Positions 15,250 to 23,700 are shown, counted from the stretch's first letter. The stretch: DNA of 28,794 nucleotides from RUG11867 sp964472425 (GCA_964472425.1 CAYYLF010000011.1:1-28794), one strand, 5' to 3'. Notes: a model not told the origin generated them from the letters alone. Program-made: numbers and translations.

Positions 15250-15688
15250 AGAGCCCCAAAAAGAAAACGACCTTTTCTTCACGTGTAGCCTCATCGAACA
15301 CCTTGCGAGAAAGACGAACAACACAAAAAAATATATAGTGAACAAATTAGGAGAAAAAAATATCAGAAAGATTTACGACTTAGCCGAAGTTTATCATTCA
15401 GAAAACATCGAACAAGTCTCCGATAACTTTATCGAAGCCGCTGGAATAGAGAAGGGCACTTACGATATAACCAATTGTAAGAATCGTGTGCCCAGTTACT
15501 TCGAACTCGGCCGAATTTACACTAGATTGATTCTGAATGTAGACTCAAATCCCGAAAATCATATATCTACTTTGATTGACGTAATGACATCGTGGATTAT
15601 AGAAAAAATAGATAACTACGACAGCAGTCTTTACTTCGAACCATCTACATATCAATACGAGTGTTACAAAGAAGGACGAATATTGTAA
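15242..15688 (+). CDS. Small partner of the DUF3990 protein, putative antitoxin
   Basis: The product is 148 aa from the ATG at 15242. GGAGAG at 15231-15236 gives ideal spacing, and an in-frame ATG at 15224 has no such site. The start overlaps the end of the DUF3990 gene by 8 nt, so the two are co-translated. Visible blocks are FFTCSLIEHLARKTNNTKKY, VNKLGEKNIRKIYDLAEVYH and SWIIEKIDNYDSSLYFEPS. It is helical and soluble. Its N-terminal block loosely recalls DUF3791-type partners that accompany DUF3990, but I cannot assign it firmly. Order and overlap make an antitoxin role plausible. Confidence 0.6.
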   Translation: MNREPQKENDLFFTCSLIEHLARKTNNTKKYIVNKLGEKNIRKIYDLAEVYHSENIEQVSDNFIEAAGIEKGTYDITNCKNRVPSYFELGRIYTRLILNVDSNPENHISTLIDVMTSWIIEKIDNYDSSLYFEPSTYQYECYKEGRIL

Positions 15689-15718
15689 AGAGGAACACAC
15701 TATCCAGTTCCTTTTTCT
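15687..15718 (+). terminator. Terminator after the DUF3990 module
   Basis: AGGAAC (15691-15696) and GTTCCT (15707-15712) extend outward through A-T and G-U pairs and run into TTTTTCT. Loop of 10 nt. Confidence 0.7.
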
Positions 15719-15739
15719 GTTTCCTAATCCCAATAATTT

Positions 15740-15748
15740 TGATATAAT
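15740..15748 (+). promoter_or_regulatory. Extended -10 promoter of the ATP-grasp/GT4 pair
   Basis: TGA then TATAAT (15743-15748), 22 bp before the ATG. A GAGTG ribosome site lies at 15761-15765. The -35 is weak. Confidence 0.65.
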
Positions 15749-15770
15749 CATAACAGAAAAGAGTGATTAT

Positions 15771-16778
15771 ATGAGCATAGTCAGTTATGCCCTTAAAGGC
15801 AACCTAAAAAAATTTAACGAAAAGCTCAAAAAAGTGAGTGCCGACACGGGAATGAGCCTCTGGACCTTGAGATTCAAATTTCTAAATAGTTTTAGACTTC
15901 TAGGATGTGGTTACAGTGATTTTCTAAATTACGAACTCTACAATAAAACCAAAGAAGAACTCCTAGAATACGTCTCCATCAAAGACCAAGACAAATTCTA
16001 CGAGATAGTGAGTCCTTCTGCCTACAAAACGGAATTCACTATAAAACCGAACTTCCTCAAAAATTTCTCGAAATATATCACTCGCGATTTCTTTGCGGGC
16101 GGAACGAAAGAAGAAATGGCTACCTTTCTAGATGCTCACGAAACATTCATGATTAAGCCTTACGACGGACTAGGGGGGCACAATGTCGAAAAGATGAGTA
16201 GAGAAGACATCACGGATAGAGATGCATTCTACGATAAACTCACGAACGAAAGATACTTCCTCGAAGAATACGTAGTTCAACATCCGGCCATCTCATCTCT
16301 CTGCCCGACTAGTGTCAACACGATTAGGATAATGACCTTCGCCTACGCTGGCCAAAGTGAAATCCTATTCGCGGCCATCCGCATAGGAAACGGAGAAGCC
16401 CACGTCGACAACTTCCACCAAGGTGGAATGGGTGTCCTCATCGACTTAGAAACCGGCCGCCTCGTCGGCCAAGCCTATAACAAAGACCTAAAATATTACG
16501 ATAGTCATCCCAAAACGGGGGTCAAATTCGACAGCTTCCAAATACCGAATTGGGATAAGATAAAGAAAATGGTCCTAGAAGCTGCCTTGGTGAGCGACCA
16601 CATCCACTGTGTCGGTTGGGACGTGGCCGTCACCGAAGATGGGGCGACCTTCATAGAAGGCAATCGTCGTCCTGGCTATGACCTCGTCCAAGTCCTCTCC
16701 AAAAGAGGCCGCAAAGACATCATGAGACATTGCCTCGACATAATAAACGAAACAGATGGGACGAACTACAAAATATGA
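15771..16778 (+). CDS. Sugar-transfer associated ATP-grasp protein
   Basis: The product is 335 aa, matching the ATP-grasp family linked to polysaccharide loci (PF14397 type). Nucleotide-binding features are FMIKPYDGLGGHNVEKM, YFLEEYVVQHPAISSL and SVNTIRIMTFAY. The metal-binding end is GWDVAVTEDGATFIEGNRRP (E296, N298). These enzymes are thought to join an acid to an amine or similar acceptor in cell-surface glycans. The exact reaction is not known. The stop overlaps the start of a GT4 glycosyltransferase (ATGA, 16775-16778), so translation is coupled and the pair probably acts in one glycan pathway in the cytosol. Confidence 0.85.
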   Translation: MSIVSYALKGNLKKFNEKLKKVSADTGMSLWTLRFKFLNSFRLLGCGYSDFLNYELYNKTKEELLEYVSIKDQDKFYEIVSPSAYKTEFTIKPNFLKNFSKYITRDFFAGGTKEEMATFLDAHETFMIKPYDGLGGHNVEKMSREDITDRDAFYDKLTNERYFLEEYVVQHPAISSLCPTSVNTIRIMTFAYAGQSEILFAAIRIGNGEAHVDNFHQGGMGVLIDLETGRLVGQAYNKDLKYYDSHPKTGVKFDSFQIPNWDKIKKMVLEAALVSDHIHCVGWDVAVTEDGATFIEGNRRPGYDLVQVLSKRGRKDIMRHCLDIINETDGTNYKI

Positions 16779-17926
16779 AAATACTAGTAATACCGACTTG
16801 GTATCCGAACGGCGAAGACAAACTCATGGGTATCTATCACAAAGAATTCACCAACGCCCTCAACAAATACGGAATAGAAGCCGACATGCTCTTCGTGGAT
16901 AGACAGAGACTCTCGAAACCGCTCTCGTATCTCTTCACCAAAAAATTCTACATCGACCACGAAGAAAATTACGAAGTATACGTCCAAAGAATGTTGAATC
17001 TACAGCCATTAGGATTCGACATCCAAATAAAATCCTATTGTAAGATATTGGAAAGAGTCTTCAAAAAATACTTGCAAGACAACCCTAAACCGGACGTTCT
17101 CCATGCCCAAGTGACCGTTCCCGCCGGATACGCCGCGGTCGAACTCGGGAAAAAATACGACATCCCCGTCGTCGTCACAGAACACGGGGGTCTCCTCGAA
17201 CGCTTCTTTAAAGACGAACCCTTCAAAAAATACGGACTGTACGTTCTCGAGCATTCTACTTATACGACTGTGAGTCGATATATGAAAGACATCGTCCTCA
17301 AATACACCGACGTGTGCGAAGTTCTTCCTAATCAAGTAGATACGAGTCTTTTTGCCAACGACACGAAGAGAAGAATAAAAGGAACTTTCAACCTCATAAC
17401 CGTATGTGCTCTTCGCGAAGGCAAACGCCTCGACATAGCCTTCAAAGCCATCAAAAAACTTGTGGATAAAGGCCTAGATATCCACTACGATATAGTCGGA
17501 GACGGCTTCTACGAAGAAAACTTCAAAAATGCCTGTCACGCAACGGGCCTTGACGACCACGTGACCTTCCATGGAAGAATGGACAAGCCGGCCATAGCCG
17601 AACTCATGAAAAGGGAACACGCACTCCTCATCTCGAGTGAAATCGAGTCTTTCGCCATTCCCGGAATCGAAGCACTGGCCTCCGGTCTCCCCGTCATCGC
17701 GACCGACTGCAAAGGGCCACGCGACTTCGTCGACGAGACGACGGGAATCATAGCTAAAGTAAACGACCCCGACGACCTCGCTTCGGCCATCGAAACTCTA
17801 ATCGCCAACTACGACAAATACGACAAAAAGCACCTAGAAGAAGTCGCCTCGCGTTTTAGTGAAAAATCGGTAGTCGAAAAGGCCAAAAAGATTTATGAAA
17901 AGGCATCGAAAAAATCACTTAAGTGA
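16775..17926 (+). CDS. GT4 family glycosyltransferase
   Basis: The product is 383 aa. The start is the ATG at 16775, inside the ATGA overlap with the ATP-grasp gene; the longer upstream frame is not needed. It has a GT-B fold layout. The N-terminal acceptor domain begins with KILVIPTWYPNGEDKLMGIY and has VLHAQVTVPAGYAAV. The C-terminal donor domain has DYDIVGDG-like IHYDIVGDGFYEE, VTFHGRMDKPAI and the E-x7-E motif SFAIPGIEALASG (E291, E299). It transfers a sugar from a nucleotide donor to a cell-surface glycan precursor. Donor and acceptor cannot be read from the sequence. No flippase, polymerase or other glycosyltransferase lies next to it, so this two-gene unit probably adds to a pathway encoded elsewhere. 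Confidence 0.9.
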   Translation: MKILVIPTWYPNGEDKLMGIYHKEFTNALNKYGIEADMLFVDRQRLSKPLSYLFTKKFYIDHEENYEVYVQRMLNLQPLGFDIQIKSYCKILERVFKKYLQDNPKPDVLHAQVTVPAGYAAVELGKKYDIPVVVTEHGGLLERFFKDEPFKKYGLYVLEHSTYTTVSRYMKDIVLKYTDVCEVLPNQVDTSLFANDTKRRIKGTFNLITVCALREGKRLDIAFKAIKKLVDKGLDIHYDIVGDGFYEENFKNACHATGLDDHVTFHGRMDKPAIAELMKREHALLISSEIESFAIPGIEALASGLPVIATDCKGPRDFVDETTGIIAKVNDPDDLASAIETLIANYDKYDKKHLEEVASRFSEKSVVEKAKKIYEKASKKSLK

Positions 17927-17934
17927 GTTTTTTC
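17911..17934 (+). terminator. Short terminator at the GT4 stop
   Basis: TCAC (17915-17918), loop TTAA and GTGA (17923-17926), extended by flanking A and T runs and followed by GTTTTTTC. The TGA stop is in the right arm. The GC stem is weak. Confidence 0.5.
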
Positions 17935-17986
17935 TTATGAACTGAAACATTCAAAAAGCGAAGTCTTGAACTATCACCCGTCAAAT

Positions 17987-18015
17987 TTGCATATTTTGAA
18001 AAAAAGTGGTATAAT
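17987..18015 (+). promoter_or_regulatory. Promoter of the ankyrin gene
   Basis: TTGCAT (17987-17992), 17 bp and TATAAT (18010-18015) with extended TGG (18007-18009). A GGGGG ribosome site is at 18031-18035. Confidence 0.8.
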
Positions 18016-18043
18016 ACGTCCATATTTAAAGGGGGAATACAAA

Positions 18044-18895
18044 ATGAATACGACATATGACTTGATTTATCAGGATGGACAAAATCTACTTAATGCTTAT
18101 AAACTCGACGAAGAATCTTGTACCAAATACCGTTCCACACTTGAAAGCACTTGCTCGAATCTAGAAGAAAGAAACAAGATAACACAGAATCTCATTCACG
18201 CTATCGAACAAAGAAACGTTCGAGAAGTCGATCAACTGATAAAGCTAGGAGCCAATCTCGATGGAATCGAAGACAAACAGACAGGGAACCTTATAAATCC
18301 ACTCATCACAGCCATCAAAGCTGGTAGCATGGATGCCTTCGTTCGACTTTTAAAAGCCGGGGCCAACATAAACATCCAAGACCACTATGGTTACACGCCA
18401 CTCATGTACGCCATCATTTATAGAAACATCGACATGTTTAGACTTCTCATAGCCTTCAAATCCGATATATTTACTCGAAACCGAATGGGCCAAAAAGCCC
18501 TCGACCTTGCCATCGAGTATGAACACATGTACGCCGAAAACGTCCTTGCTCACGTCGAACGCGAATTCGACCGCCAAAACCCAATCGCGGACACCGAAGA
18601 AGCTGAAATCTTAAAAGAATTTGCCGGCCATCTTATGAAAAGATGCCTCGTTCACTACGGTACTCAAATGCCTCTCGACGATTTGCGCATAATCGCTAAT
18701 GCTCGTATCAAAGGAGAAAAAGCGAAAAACCAAGCAATTTTGCTCGATTTCATGGACGAACTCATCGAAAATGCTCCGATTTCCGATGGCATAATTCTGC
18801 TTAGAGAACATACGATGAAGAAAATAATTAGCAAAATGACGACAGCAAAAGAACCAGAAAAAAACTTTTCTATCTCTCCGACGAGCAAAGACTAA
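18044..18895 (+). CDS. Ankyrin repeat protein
   Basis: The product is 283 aa from the ATG at 18044; the longer upstream frame lies in the promoter. Four ankyrin-type units occupy about residues 47-175. The best are INPLITAIKAGSMDAFVRLL then KAGANINIQDHYGYTPLMYA. The N-terminal 45 residues and the C-terminal 100 residues are helical and charged, with no recognised domain and no signal peptide. Ankyrin repeats bind other proteins, so a cytosolic scaffold or regulator is likely, but no partner is evident. The gene is transcribed alone, with a strong promoter and its own terminator. Confidence 0.85.
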   Translation: MNTTYDLIYQDGQNLLNAYKLDEESCTKYRSTLESTCSNLEERNKITQNLIHAIEQRNVREVDQLIKLGANLDGIEDKQTGNLINPLITAIKAGSMDAFVRLLKAGANINIQDHYGYTPLMYAIIYRNIDMFRLLIAFKSDIFTRNRMGQKALDLAIEYEHMYAENVLAHVEREFDRQNPIADTEEAEILKEFAGHLMKRCLVHYGTQMPLDDLRIIANARIKGEKAKNQAILLDFMDELIENAPISDGIILLREHTMKKIISKMTTAKEPEKNFSISPTSKD

Positions 18896-18928
18896 TATTA
18901 TAAGAAAAGAAAACAAATAAAGAGAAGC

Positions 18929-18955
18929 AAAAGCTGCCAAAGACGCAGCTTTTTT
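18929..18955 (+). terminator. Terminator of the ankyrin gene
   Basis: AAAAGCTGC (18929-18937), 7-nt loop and GCAGCTTTT (18945-18953), then further T. A strong hairpin. Confidence 0.9.
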
Positions 18956-18986
18956 CCTCGTCGAAAACCTCACAATCATTTTCCAT

Positions 18987-19015
18987 TTGCCTAGAAACAT
19001 ATATTGTAGTATAAT
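18987..19015 (+). promoter_or_regulatory. Promoter of the three-gene receptor operon
   Basis: TTGCCT (18987-18992), 17 bp and TATAAT (19010-19015). GAGGTGG at about 19029-19035 precedes the ATG at 19042. Confidence 0.75.
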
Positions 19016-19041
19016 GTTTACAAACAAAGAGGTGGCAAAGA

Positions 19042-19515
19042 ATGAAAAAATTTTACAAAGAAAACAGAGTATTTGTAATATTGATGGGGATTGCTTTGGT
19101 TTGCATTGCGATAATGGTCGCCATGCTCGCTGGATACGTATTCAAAAGTTCGAACGGAGACAAATACGGAAACAGACTGGACGGAATTTCTGACGTCCTA
19201 ATCGAAGATGACAAAAAAGGCGAAATGGAAGGCAAAATTCTCGAGATGGAAAAAGTCCAAGATGTTACGATAAACATTCACGGGAAAATCGTCAACTTCA
19301 ACATCGACTTTGCCGAGGACGCGACCGTCGCCGAAGCTCAAAACGTTTCGATTGCTTGTCTCGATTTCTTCGAAGAAGACTATCTGAACTATTACGACTT
19401 AGAATTTATCATCACGAAAAAGACATCCGACGACTCGAGTCCAAATTTCCCGATGATAGGTTATAGAAAGGCACAAGCGTCGACCATTTCATGGTCTAAC
19501 AACTCCAAAAAATGA
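19042..19515 (+). CDS. Small single-pass membrane protein of unknown function
   Basis: The product is 157 aa. One strong membrane helix (about residues 9-33) is followed by an outer or inner soluble domain of about 120 residues with alternating hydrophobic strands (VTINIHGKIVNFNIDFAED). The polar tail is rich in Ser, Asn and Lys. The GRLDGISD-like segment and acidic middle give no family that I recognise. The next gene begins 9 nt downstream with only a weak ribosome site, so it is likely co-translated and works with the receptor that follows. The soluble domain's size suggests a binding or accessory subunit. Confidence 0.7.
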   Translation: MKKFYKENRVFVILMGIALVCIAIMVAMLAGYVFKSSNGDKYGNRLDGISDVLIEDDKKGEMEGKILEMEKVQDVTINIHGKIVNFNIDFAEDATVAEAQNVSIACLDFFEEDYLNYYDLEFIITKKTSDDSSPNFPMIGYRKAQASTISWSNNSKK

Positions 19516-19524
19516 TGGTGAATT

Positions 19525-21552
19525 ATGAAAAATAAGCGAAATATAATTATTGGCGTAATCGTAGGGATAATACTCGTCGTCGCTGGAATCCTGATATACT
19601 CCGTCCTTCATAACGAAGATGCTTTCAATGTTACCGAAAAAAAGTACATGATAGACAACAAATCGAACCTGAAATCGATATCGGTTCTGAATGACGCGAA
19701 CATTTTTGGACGCGACGGTAAAGGAGTTTTCTACGACTTTCTCGATAGTCTCTCTTCTTCGACCGACCTCTCGTTCAACATAGTGACATCTACGGTTCAA
19801 AATCCGAGCACTGGTCTTTCTCTCACCAAAGGAATAATCCTTCCCGAAGATGCCAAACTTCTTTACACCGACCACTATGTTCTCGTCGGTAAAAAGCACG
19901 ACTCTCTGACGAGCTTAGACGGCGTAATCGGAACGATTGGATATCTGACAAACGATGGCGAAATACTTCGCACCTATCTAAACGCATACTCGCTCACGAC
20001 CAAAAACTACGACTCTAAGACCGCATTGCAAGACGGACTCACTTCGGATGAAGTGGACTACATCCTCGTCCCGCGCCTCGAATACTTGGACTTCGTCCTT
20101 TCGAACCTCTATTCCATCAACTATCACATGAGCGGAATGAAGGATTACTACTACTTACAAAACTCGGAAGATCAGACTTTGAACTCCATTCTGAACAAGT
20201 ACTACAACAAATGGAGCAAAGACCACTTCCACGACTCCTTCAACAAAAGCGAGTACTCTCTATTCACGACCCAACTGAAACTGACCGAGAAAGAACTCGA
20301 CGTCATCGACAACAAAAAGTACACCTACGGATTCATCAACAATAGTCCTTACGACATCAAGACGAGCGGAATGTACGGCGGAATAGTGAGCAAATACATC
20401 AAAGAATTCTCCGACTTCAGTGGTATAACATTCGAATACCAAGAATACAGCAAACTCGACAAATTCTCTCGCGCCTTGAGCAAAGGAGAAATCGACCTCT
20501 TCGTCAACCATTACTCGCTTACGACATCCATGGCCAACATCGATAGCCTCTACAACATATACGTAAGTTACGTCATGAACAATGCCGACTCTCGCGTATA
20601 CGACTCCTTCGACTCCATAAAAGGCGAGACTATCTATGCCAAAGAAAATTCGGTCGTCGCAACTTATCTCAAAAATAAGGGAGTAAGCATCCTCACTTAT
20701 AGAAACGACAAAGAACTCAAAAACATCTTCAAAAAGAACGGAATAGTCGCGATGGATTATGCGAACTATCTTATCTACAAAGAGACGAACAACGACGTAA
20801 ACGAGCGATTCCGAGACGACACTCACACCGAACTTCTCTTCCAATCCGCGAACGATACGATGTTCAATAGACTTTTTACTTACTACATCAGCACGATAGA
20901 CCAAAACGAAATACTTTTCACGGGTATAGACGACTACAATAGGGCAGTAGCGTCCGGTTCGCTCATCTACAAGATTACCAAATACGCGATAATAATCGTC
21001 CTTATGATAGGACTAGTCGTTCTCGTCGGTTACAAGATAGGTAAAAAAGCTTTCGTGAGAAAGAAAATCAAACGAAGCGACAAGATGAAATACATCGACC
21101 TTCTCACCTCGCTCAAAAACCGCAACTACTTGAACGAAAACGTTCCAATATGGAATCAAAATACCATCTATCCGCAATCAGTCGTCGTCATCGACCTAAA
21201 TGGCATCCAAGAACTGAACGACTCCTACGGATACATCGAAGGCGACAAGCAGATACAAGCTGCTGCAAATGCCCTCATCAAAACCCAACTAGACAACTCC
21301 GAAATCATGAGAACCGATGGAAACGAATTCACCGTCTATCTCGTCGGTTATAGTGAAAAACAGATAATCAGCTATGTCAAAAAACTCACCAAAGAATTCA
21401 AAAATCTGCCACATGACAAAGAAGCGGCTATCGGTTTCAGCATGATAGAGGACGACGTCAAATTGATATCCGACGCTATAAACGAAGCGACAGAAAAGAT
21501 GAAAGAAAATAAAGCTATAACTTCGGGTGCCAAAGATGAAAAAAAGATTTAA
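19525..21552 (+). CDS. Membrane receptor with two substrate-binding domains and a degenerate GGDEF domain
   Basis: The product is 675 aa. An N-terminal helix (about residues 5-27) anchors an extracytoplasmic region that reads as two solute-binding-protein (SBP_bac_3-like) domains, about 45-240 and 260-460. The second carries YTYGFINNSPYDI and SRALSKGEIDLFVNHYS. A second helix (488-508) leads to a cytosolic GGDEF-like domain (about 525-665) with DLLTSLKNRNYLNEN and VVVIDLNGIQELND. The signature loop is DGNEF (residues 598-602) in place of GGDEF. The first Gly and the acidic third position are changed, so normal diguanylate cyclase activity is doubtful. A GTP-binding or regulatory role is possible. 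The ribosome site (GGTGA) is weak, indicating coupling to the upstream gene. Confidence 0.8.
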   Translation: MKNKRNIIIGVIVGIILVVAGILIYSVLHNEDAFNVTEKKYMIDNKSNLKSISVLNDANIFGRDGKGVFYDFLDSLSSSTDLSFNIVTSTVQNPSTGLSLTKGIILPEDAKLLYTDHYVLVGKKHDSLTSLDGVIGTIGYLTNDGEILRTYLNAYSLTTKNYDSKTALQDGLTSDEVDYILVPRLEYLDFVLSNLYSINYHMSGMKDYYYLQNSEDQTLNSILNKYYNKWSKDHFHDSFNKSEYSLFTTQLKLTEKELDVIDNKKYTYGFINNSPYDIKTSGMYGGIVSKYIKEFSDFSGITFEYQEYSKLDKFSRALSKGEIDLFVNHYSLTTSMANIDSLYNIYVSYVMNNADSRVYDSFDSIKGETIYAKENSVVATYLKNKGVSILTYRNDKELKNIFKKNGIVAMDYANYLIYKETNNDVNERFRDDTHTELLFQSANDTMFNRLFTYYISTIDQNEILFTGIDDYNRAVASGSLIYKITKYAIIIVLMIGLVVLVGYKIGKKAFVRKKIKRSDKMKYIDLLTSLKNRNYLNENVPIWNQNTIYPQSVVVIDLNGIQELNDSYGYIEGDKQIQAAANALIKTQLDNSEIMRTDGNEFTVYLVGYSEKQIISYVKKLTKEFKNLPHDKEAAIGFSMIEDDVKLISDAINEATEKMKENKAITSGAKDEKKI

Positions 21553-22393
21553 AAGATTTTATCGTAACCTAAGAGAGATACTGCATAGGCCGGACATGTC
21601 CATCTTGCCCGGTCAACTGGCGTTCTCTTTCTTTCTATCCCTAGTCCCGACTTTGACGATTCTCTTCTATGTCGCCTCGTTTCTACATATATCCATCACG
21701 GACGTCTCATCTTACTTCAACCTCTCGATTGACAATGCTCTTCTTGAGCTGATTACGCCCGTCGTCGAGAGTACGGAAGCCTCGTTCGGACTCTTCGTCC
21801 TTCTGATTGTCGGCATATACATGGCCTCGAACGGGACCAACTCGATAATCGTCACGGCCAACAACATCTACGGAATAGAACAGACCCCTTTTCTCGAAAG
21901 ACGCATCAAAGCGATTATCATGGTTTTCATCATAATCCTTTTGCTTCTATTCATCCTGTTAGTCCCCGTCTTCGGTAGTTTCCTCATGAGCCTCATCATA
22001 AAAGTGACGGGCCAATCGGGTTTCTACGACGTCCTGAGCTTCTTGAAACTGCCGTTCTCGTGGTTCATCATATTCTTTTTCATAAAGATACTCTACACCA
22101 TAGCCCCGGACAAACAAATACCGAGCGCCTACGTCAACTTCGGAGCCATGTTCACATCCATCAGCTGGATAGTCGCGACCCAAGTGTACCTCTATTACGT
22201 CGGACACTTCGCGAACTACAGTCTCTATTATAGTGGACTATCGAATATAGCCATTCTTCTCATCTTGGTCTATATCCTCTCGACCGTATTCGTAATCGGA
22301 ATGGGTATAAACTACAAAGAAGAAGCCTACGAAATCCAAAAGAGAGAAAAACTCGCCGAACAAAAAAATGCCAAAAAGACCCAGCATAAATGA
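21536..22393 (+). CDS. YihY/BrkB family membrane protein
   Basis: The product is 285 aa from the ATG at 21536, preceded by GGGTG; it overlaps the end of the receptor gene by 17 nt in another frame. There are six hydrophobic helices. Family features include LPGQLAFSFFLSLVPTLTIL near the start, IYMASNGTNSIIVTANNIYG in the middle and a helix ending VIGMGINYKEEAY. YihY proteins were once called ribonuclease BN in error and are now treated as membrane proteins of unsettled function. The C-terminus is a charged cytosolic tail (KREKLAEQKNAKKTQHK). The overlap indicates co-translation with the receptor, so the three genes form one operon. Confidence 0.9.
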   Translation: MKKRFKRFYRNLREILHRPDMSILPGQLAFSFFLSLVPTLTILFYVASFLHISITDVSSYFNLSIDNALLELITPVVESTEASFGLFVLLIVGIYMASNGTNSIIVTANNIYGIEQTPFLERRIKAIIMVFIIILLLLFILLVPVFGSFLMSLIIKVTGQSGFYDVLSFLKLPFSWFIIFFFIKILYTIAPDKQIPSAYVNFGAMFTSISWIVATQVYLYYVGHFANYSLYYSGLSNIAILLILVYILSTVFVIGMGINYKEEAYEIQKREKLAEQKNAKKTQHK

Positions 22394-22445
22394 ACACGAG
22401 TAGAGTACAATATTAGAGTACACACGAGTATTACTTAGTGTACAC

Positions 22446-22513
22446 ATTGCTCCTTCGTTTACTTGTTGATGAATTCATTTTATCAAGACTCCTAATCGTA
22501 AATGAAGAGTAAT
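22446..22513. repeat. Long imperfect inverted repeat in the convergent intergenic region
   Basis: ATTGCTCCTTCGTTTAC (22446-22462) can pair with GTAAATGAAGAGTAAT (22498-22513). That gives 16 pairs including two G-U and one bulged C, with a 35-nt loop. A further AGTATTACT lies upstream near 22428 and AGTAATACT at about 22509, which could compete. The role is unknown. Confidence 0.6.
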
Positions 22514-22517
22514 ACTT

Positions 22518-22551
22518 AAATAGGTTTCGAATTGTGGGAACCTATTTTTTT
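22518..22551 (+). terminator. Terminator of the YihY operon
   Basis: AAATAGGTT (22518-22526) and AACCTATTT (22539-22547) form a 9-bp stem with a 12-nt loop, then T to 22551. Confidence 0.85.
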
Positions 22552-22561
22552 GAACCAATAA

Positions 22562-22597
22562 ACAAAAAGAGAGAAGACTTACTCCCGAGTCTTCTCT
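22562..22597 (-). terminator. Terminator of the HD-domain gene
   Basis: On the minus strand GTCTTCTCT (22578-22570) follows AGAGAAGAC (22597-22589) with a 10-nt loop, then TTTTTGTTT. The stop codon (22579-22581) is in the loop. Confidence 0.8.
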
Positions 22598-23700
22598 TTC
22601 AATTTTTCGTATTCCTTCAATATATAATCGTCCGTCATCCCGGCCAAATAATCTATGACCTTGCGATTCTTCGAAGTATTCACAAGATAATCTTCGCTCA
22701 TCGAAGCCAAGTAACGATAATTTATCGAACAATCCTCGTCGTCGATGTTGTCCCTATAGTACACGAACAATTCGTTGAAAACTCTATCGTAAAAAGCCAA
22801 AGTCTCTGTCGTGTTCGCCCTGCTGTAGATATGCTCGACACTGAATTTTTTCAATGCTTTGATGGCCTTCAACACCTCGTCAGACAACTTTATATAAGGT
22901 TTGTTCGTGCTGTTTTCGATGATGTCCAGAGTAATCGTATTGACTATCTCCCGATTCGTCCTTCCGAGCACACTAGTGATACTCTCCGGCACCTCGTCCT
23001 CGCTCAAAACGCCGAGTCGAACCGCGTCTTCGATGTCTCGCCCCAGGTAACCTATCATATCCGAAATGCGAACGACACATCCCTCCAAAGTCATCGGTAC
23101 GAGAGCTTTGATATGATTTATGTCTTTATAACACTCTTCGTAATCGTGCAAAAAATCTTCCTTCGTCTTCTTCCGCGGTCTGTATTCTCCCTGCACGAAC
23201 TCTCCGTTGTGGCACAATATTCCATCCAATACCTGCACGGTCACGTTCGTTCCGCACCCGTTGTTCTCGAGCACCATGAGTTCCCTTACGCTCTCGACAT
23301 TGTGAGCAAAATGTTCACCTAAATACTTCATACTCACTTCGTCCAAAATTTTTTCTCCTGGATGTCCGAATGGTACGTGACCGATGTCGTGACCTAACGC
23401 GATGGCTTCGATTAAATCCTCGTTCAAAGATAGAGCCCGCCCGATGGTCCTCGCAATCTTGGCGACCAACTGCACGTGGATGATTCTCCGACTGACGTTG
23501 TCGTTATGCCAATGCGTAAACACCTGCGTTTTATCGATATATCGGGTATACGAAAGCGAATGGATAATTCTGTCCGTGTCCCTAAAAAAGTTCGGCCTCA
23601 TGTCATCTTCGAGAGGGTAAAGCCTTATCGCATCCGCATCTCTCGTCGCATACTCCGAAAAATTCGCCTCATTCTTGAGCATAGTACTTCTAATGTCCAT
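22579..23700 (-). CDS. HD-domain dNTP triphosphohydrolase-like protein
   Basis: The product is 373 aa from the ATG at 23700, where GGAGGT lies 8 nt upstream; the longer upstream frame lacks such a site. Motifs follow the dGTPase family: RPNFFRDTDRIIHSLSYTRY, then RRIIHVQLVAKIARTIGRAL (H75), then EAIALGHDIGHVPFGH (H104, D105) and VVRISDMIGYLGRD with the last metal-binding Asp. The enzyme is expected to cleave deoxynucleoside triphosphates to nucleoside plus triphosphate in the cytosol, which can control dNTP pools or limit phage. It is somewhat shorter than the typical dgt protein of about 500 residues and resembles the shorter Bacillota group. It is divergent from the polytopic membrane protein, sharing a 67-bp promoter region. 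Confidence 0.88.
   Translation of the reverse strand: MDIRSTMLKNEANFSEYATRDADAIRLYPLEDDMRPNFFRDTDRIIHSLSYTRYIDKTQVFTHWHNDNVSRRIIHVQLVAKIARTIGRALSLNEDLIEAIALGHDIGHVPFGHPGEKILDEVSMKYLGEHFAHNVESVRELMVLENNGCGTNVTVQVLDGILCHNGEFVQGEYRPRKKTKEDFLHDYEECYKDINHIKALVPMTLEGCVVRISDMIGYLGRDIEDAVRLGVLSEDEVPESITSVLGRTNREIVNTITLDIIENSTNKPYIKLSDEVLKAIKALKKFSVEHIYSRANTTETLAFYDRVFNELFVYYRDNIDDEDCSINYRYLASMSEDYLVNTSKNRKVIDYLAGMTDDYILKEYEKLKEKTRE

Noticed and set aside
21536..22393. Ribonuclease BN annotation of the YihY gene
   Set aside because: The name comes from an old misassignment. The sequence is a membrane protein with no nuclease motifs.
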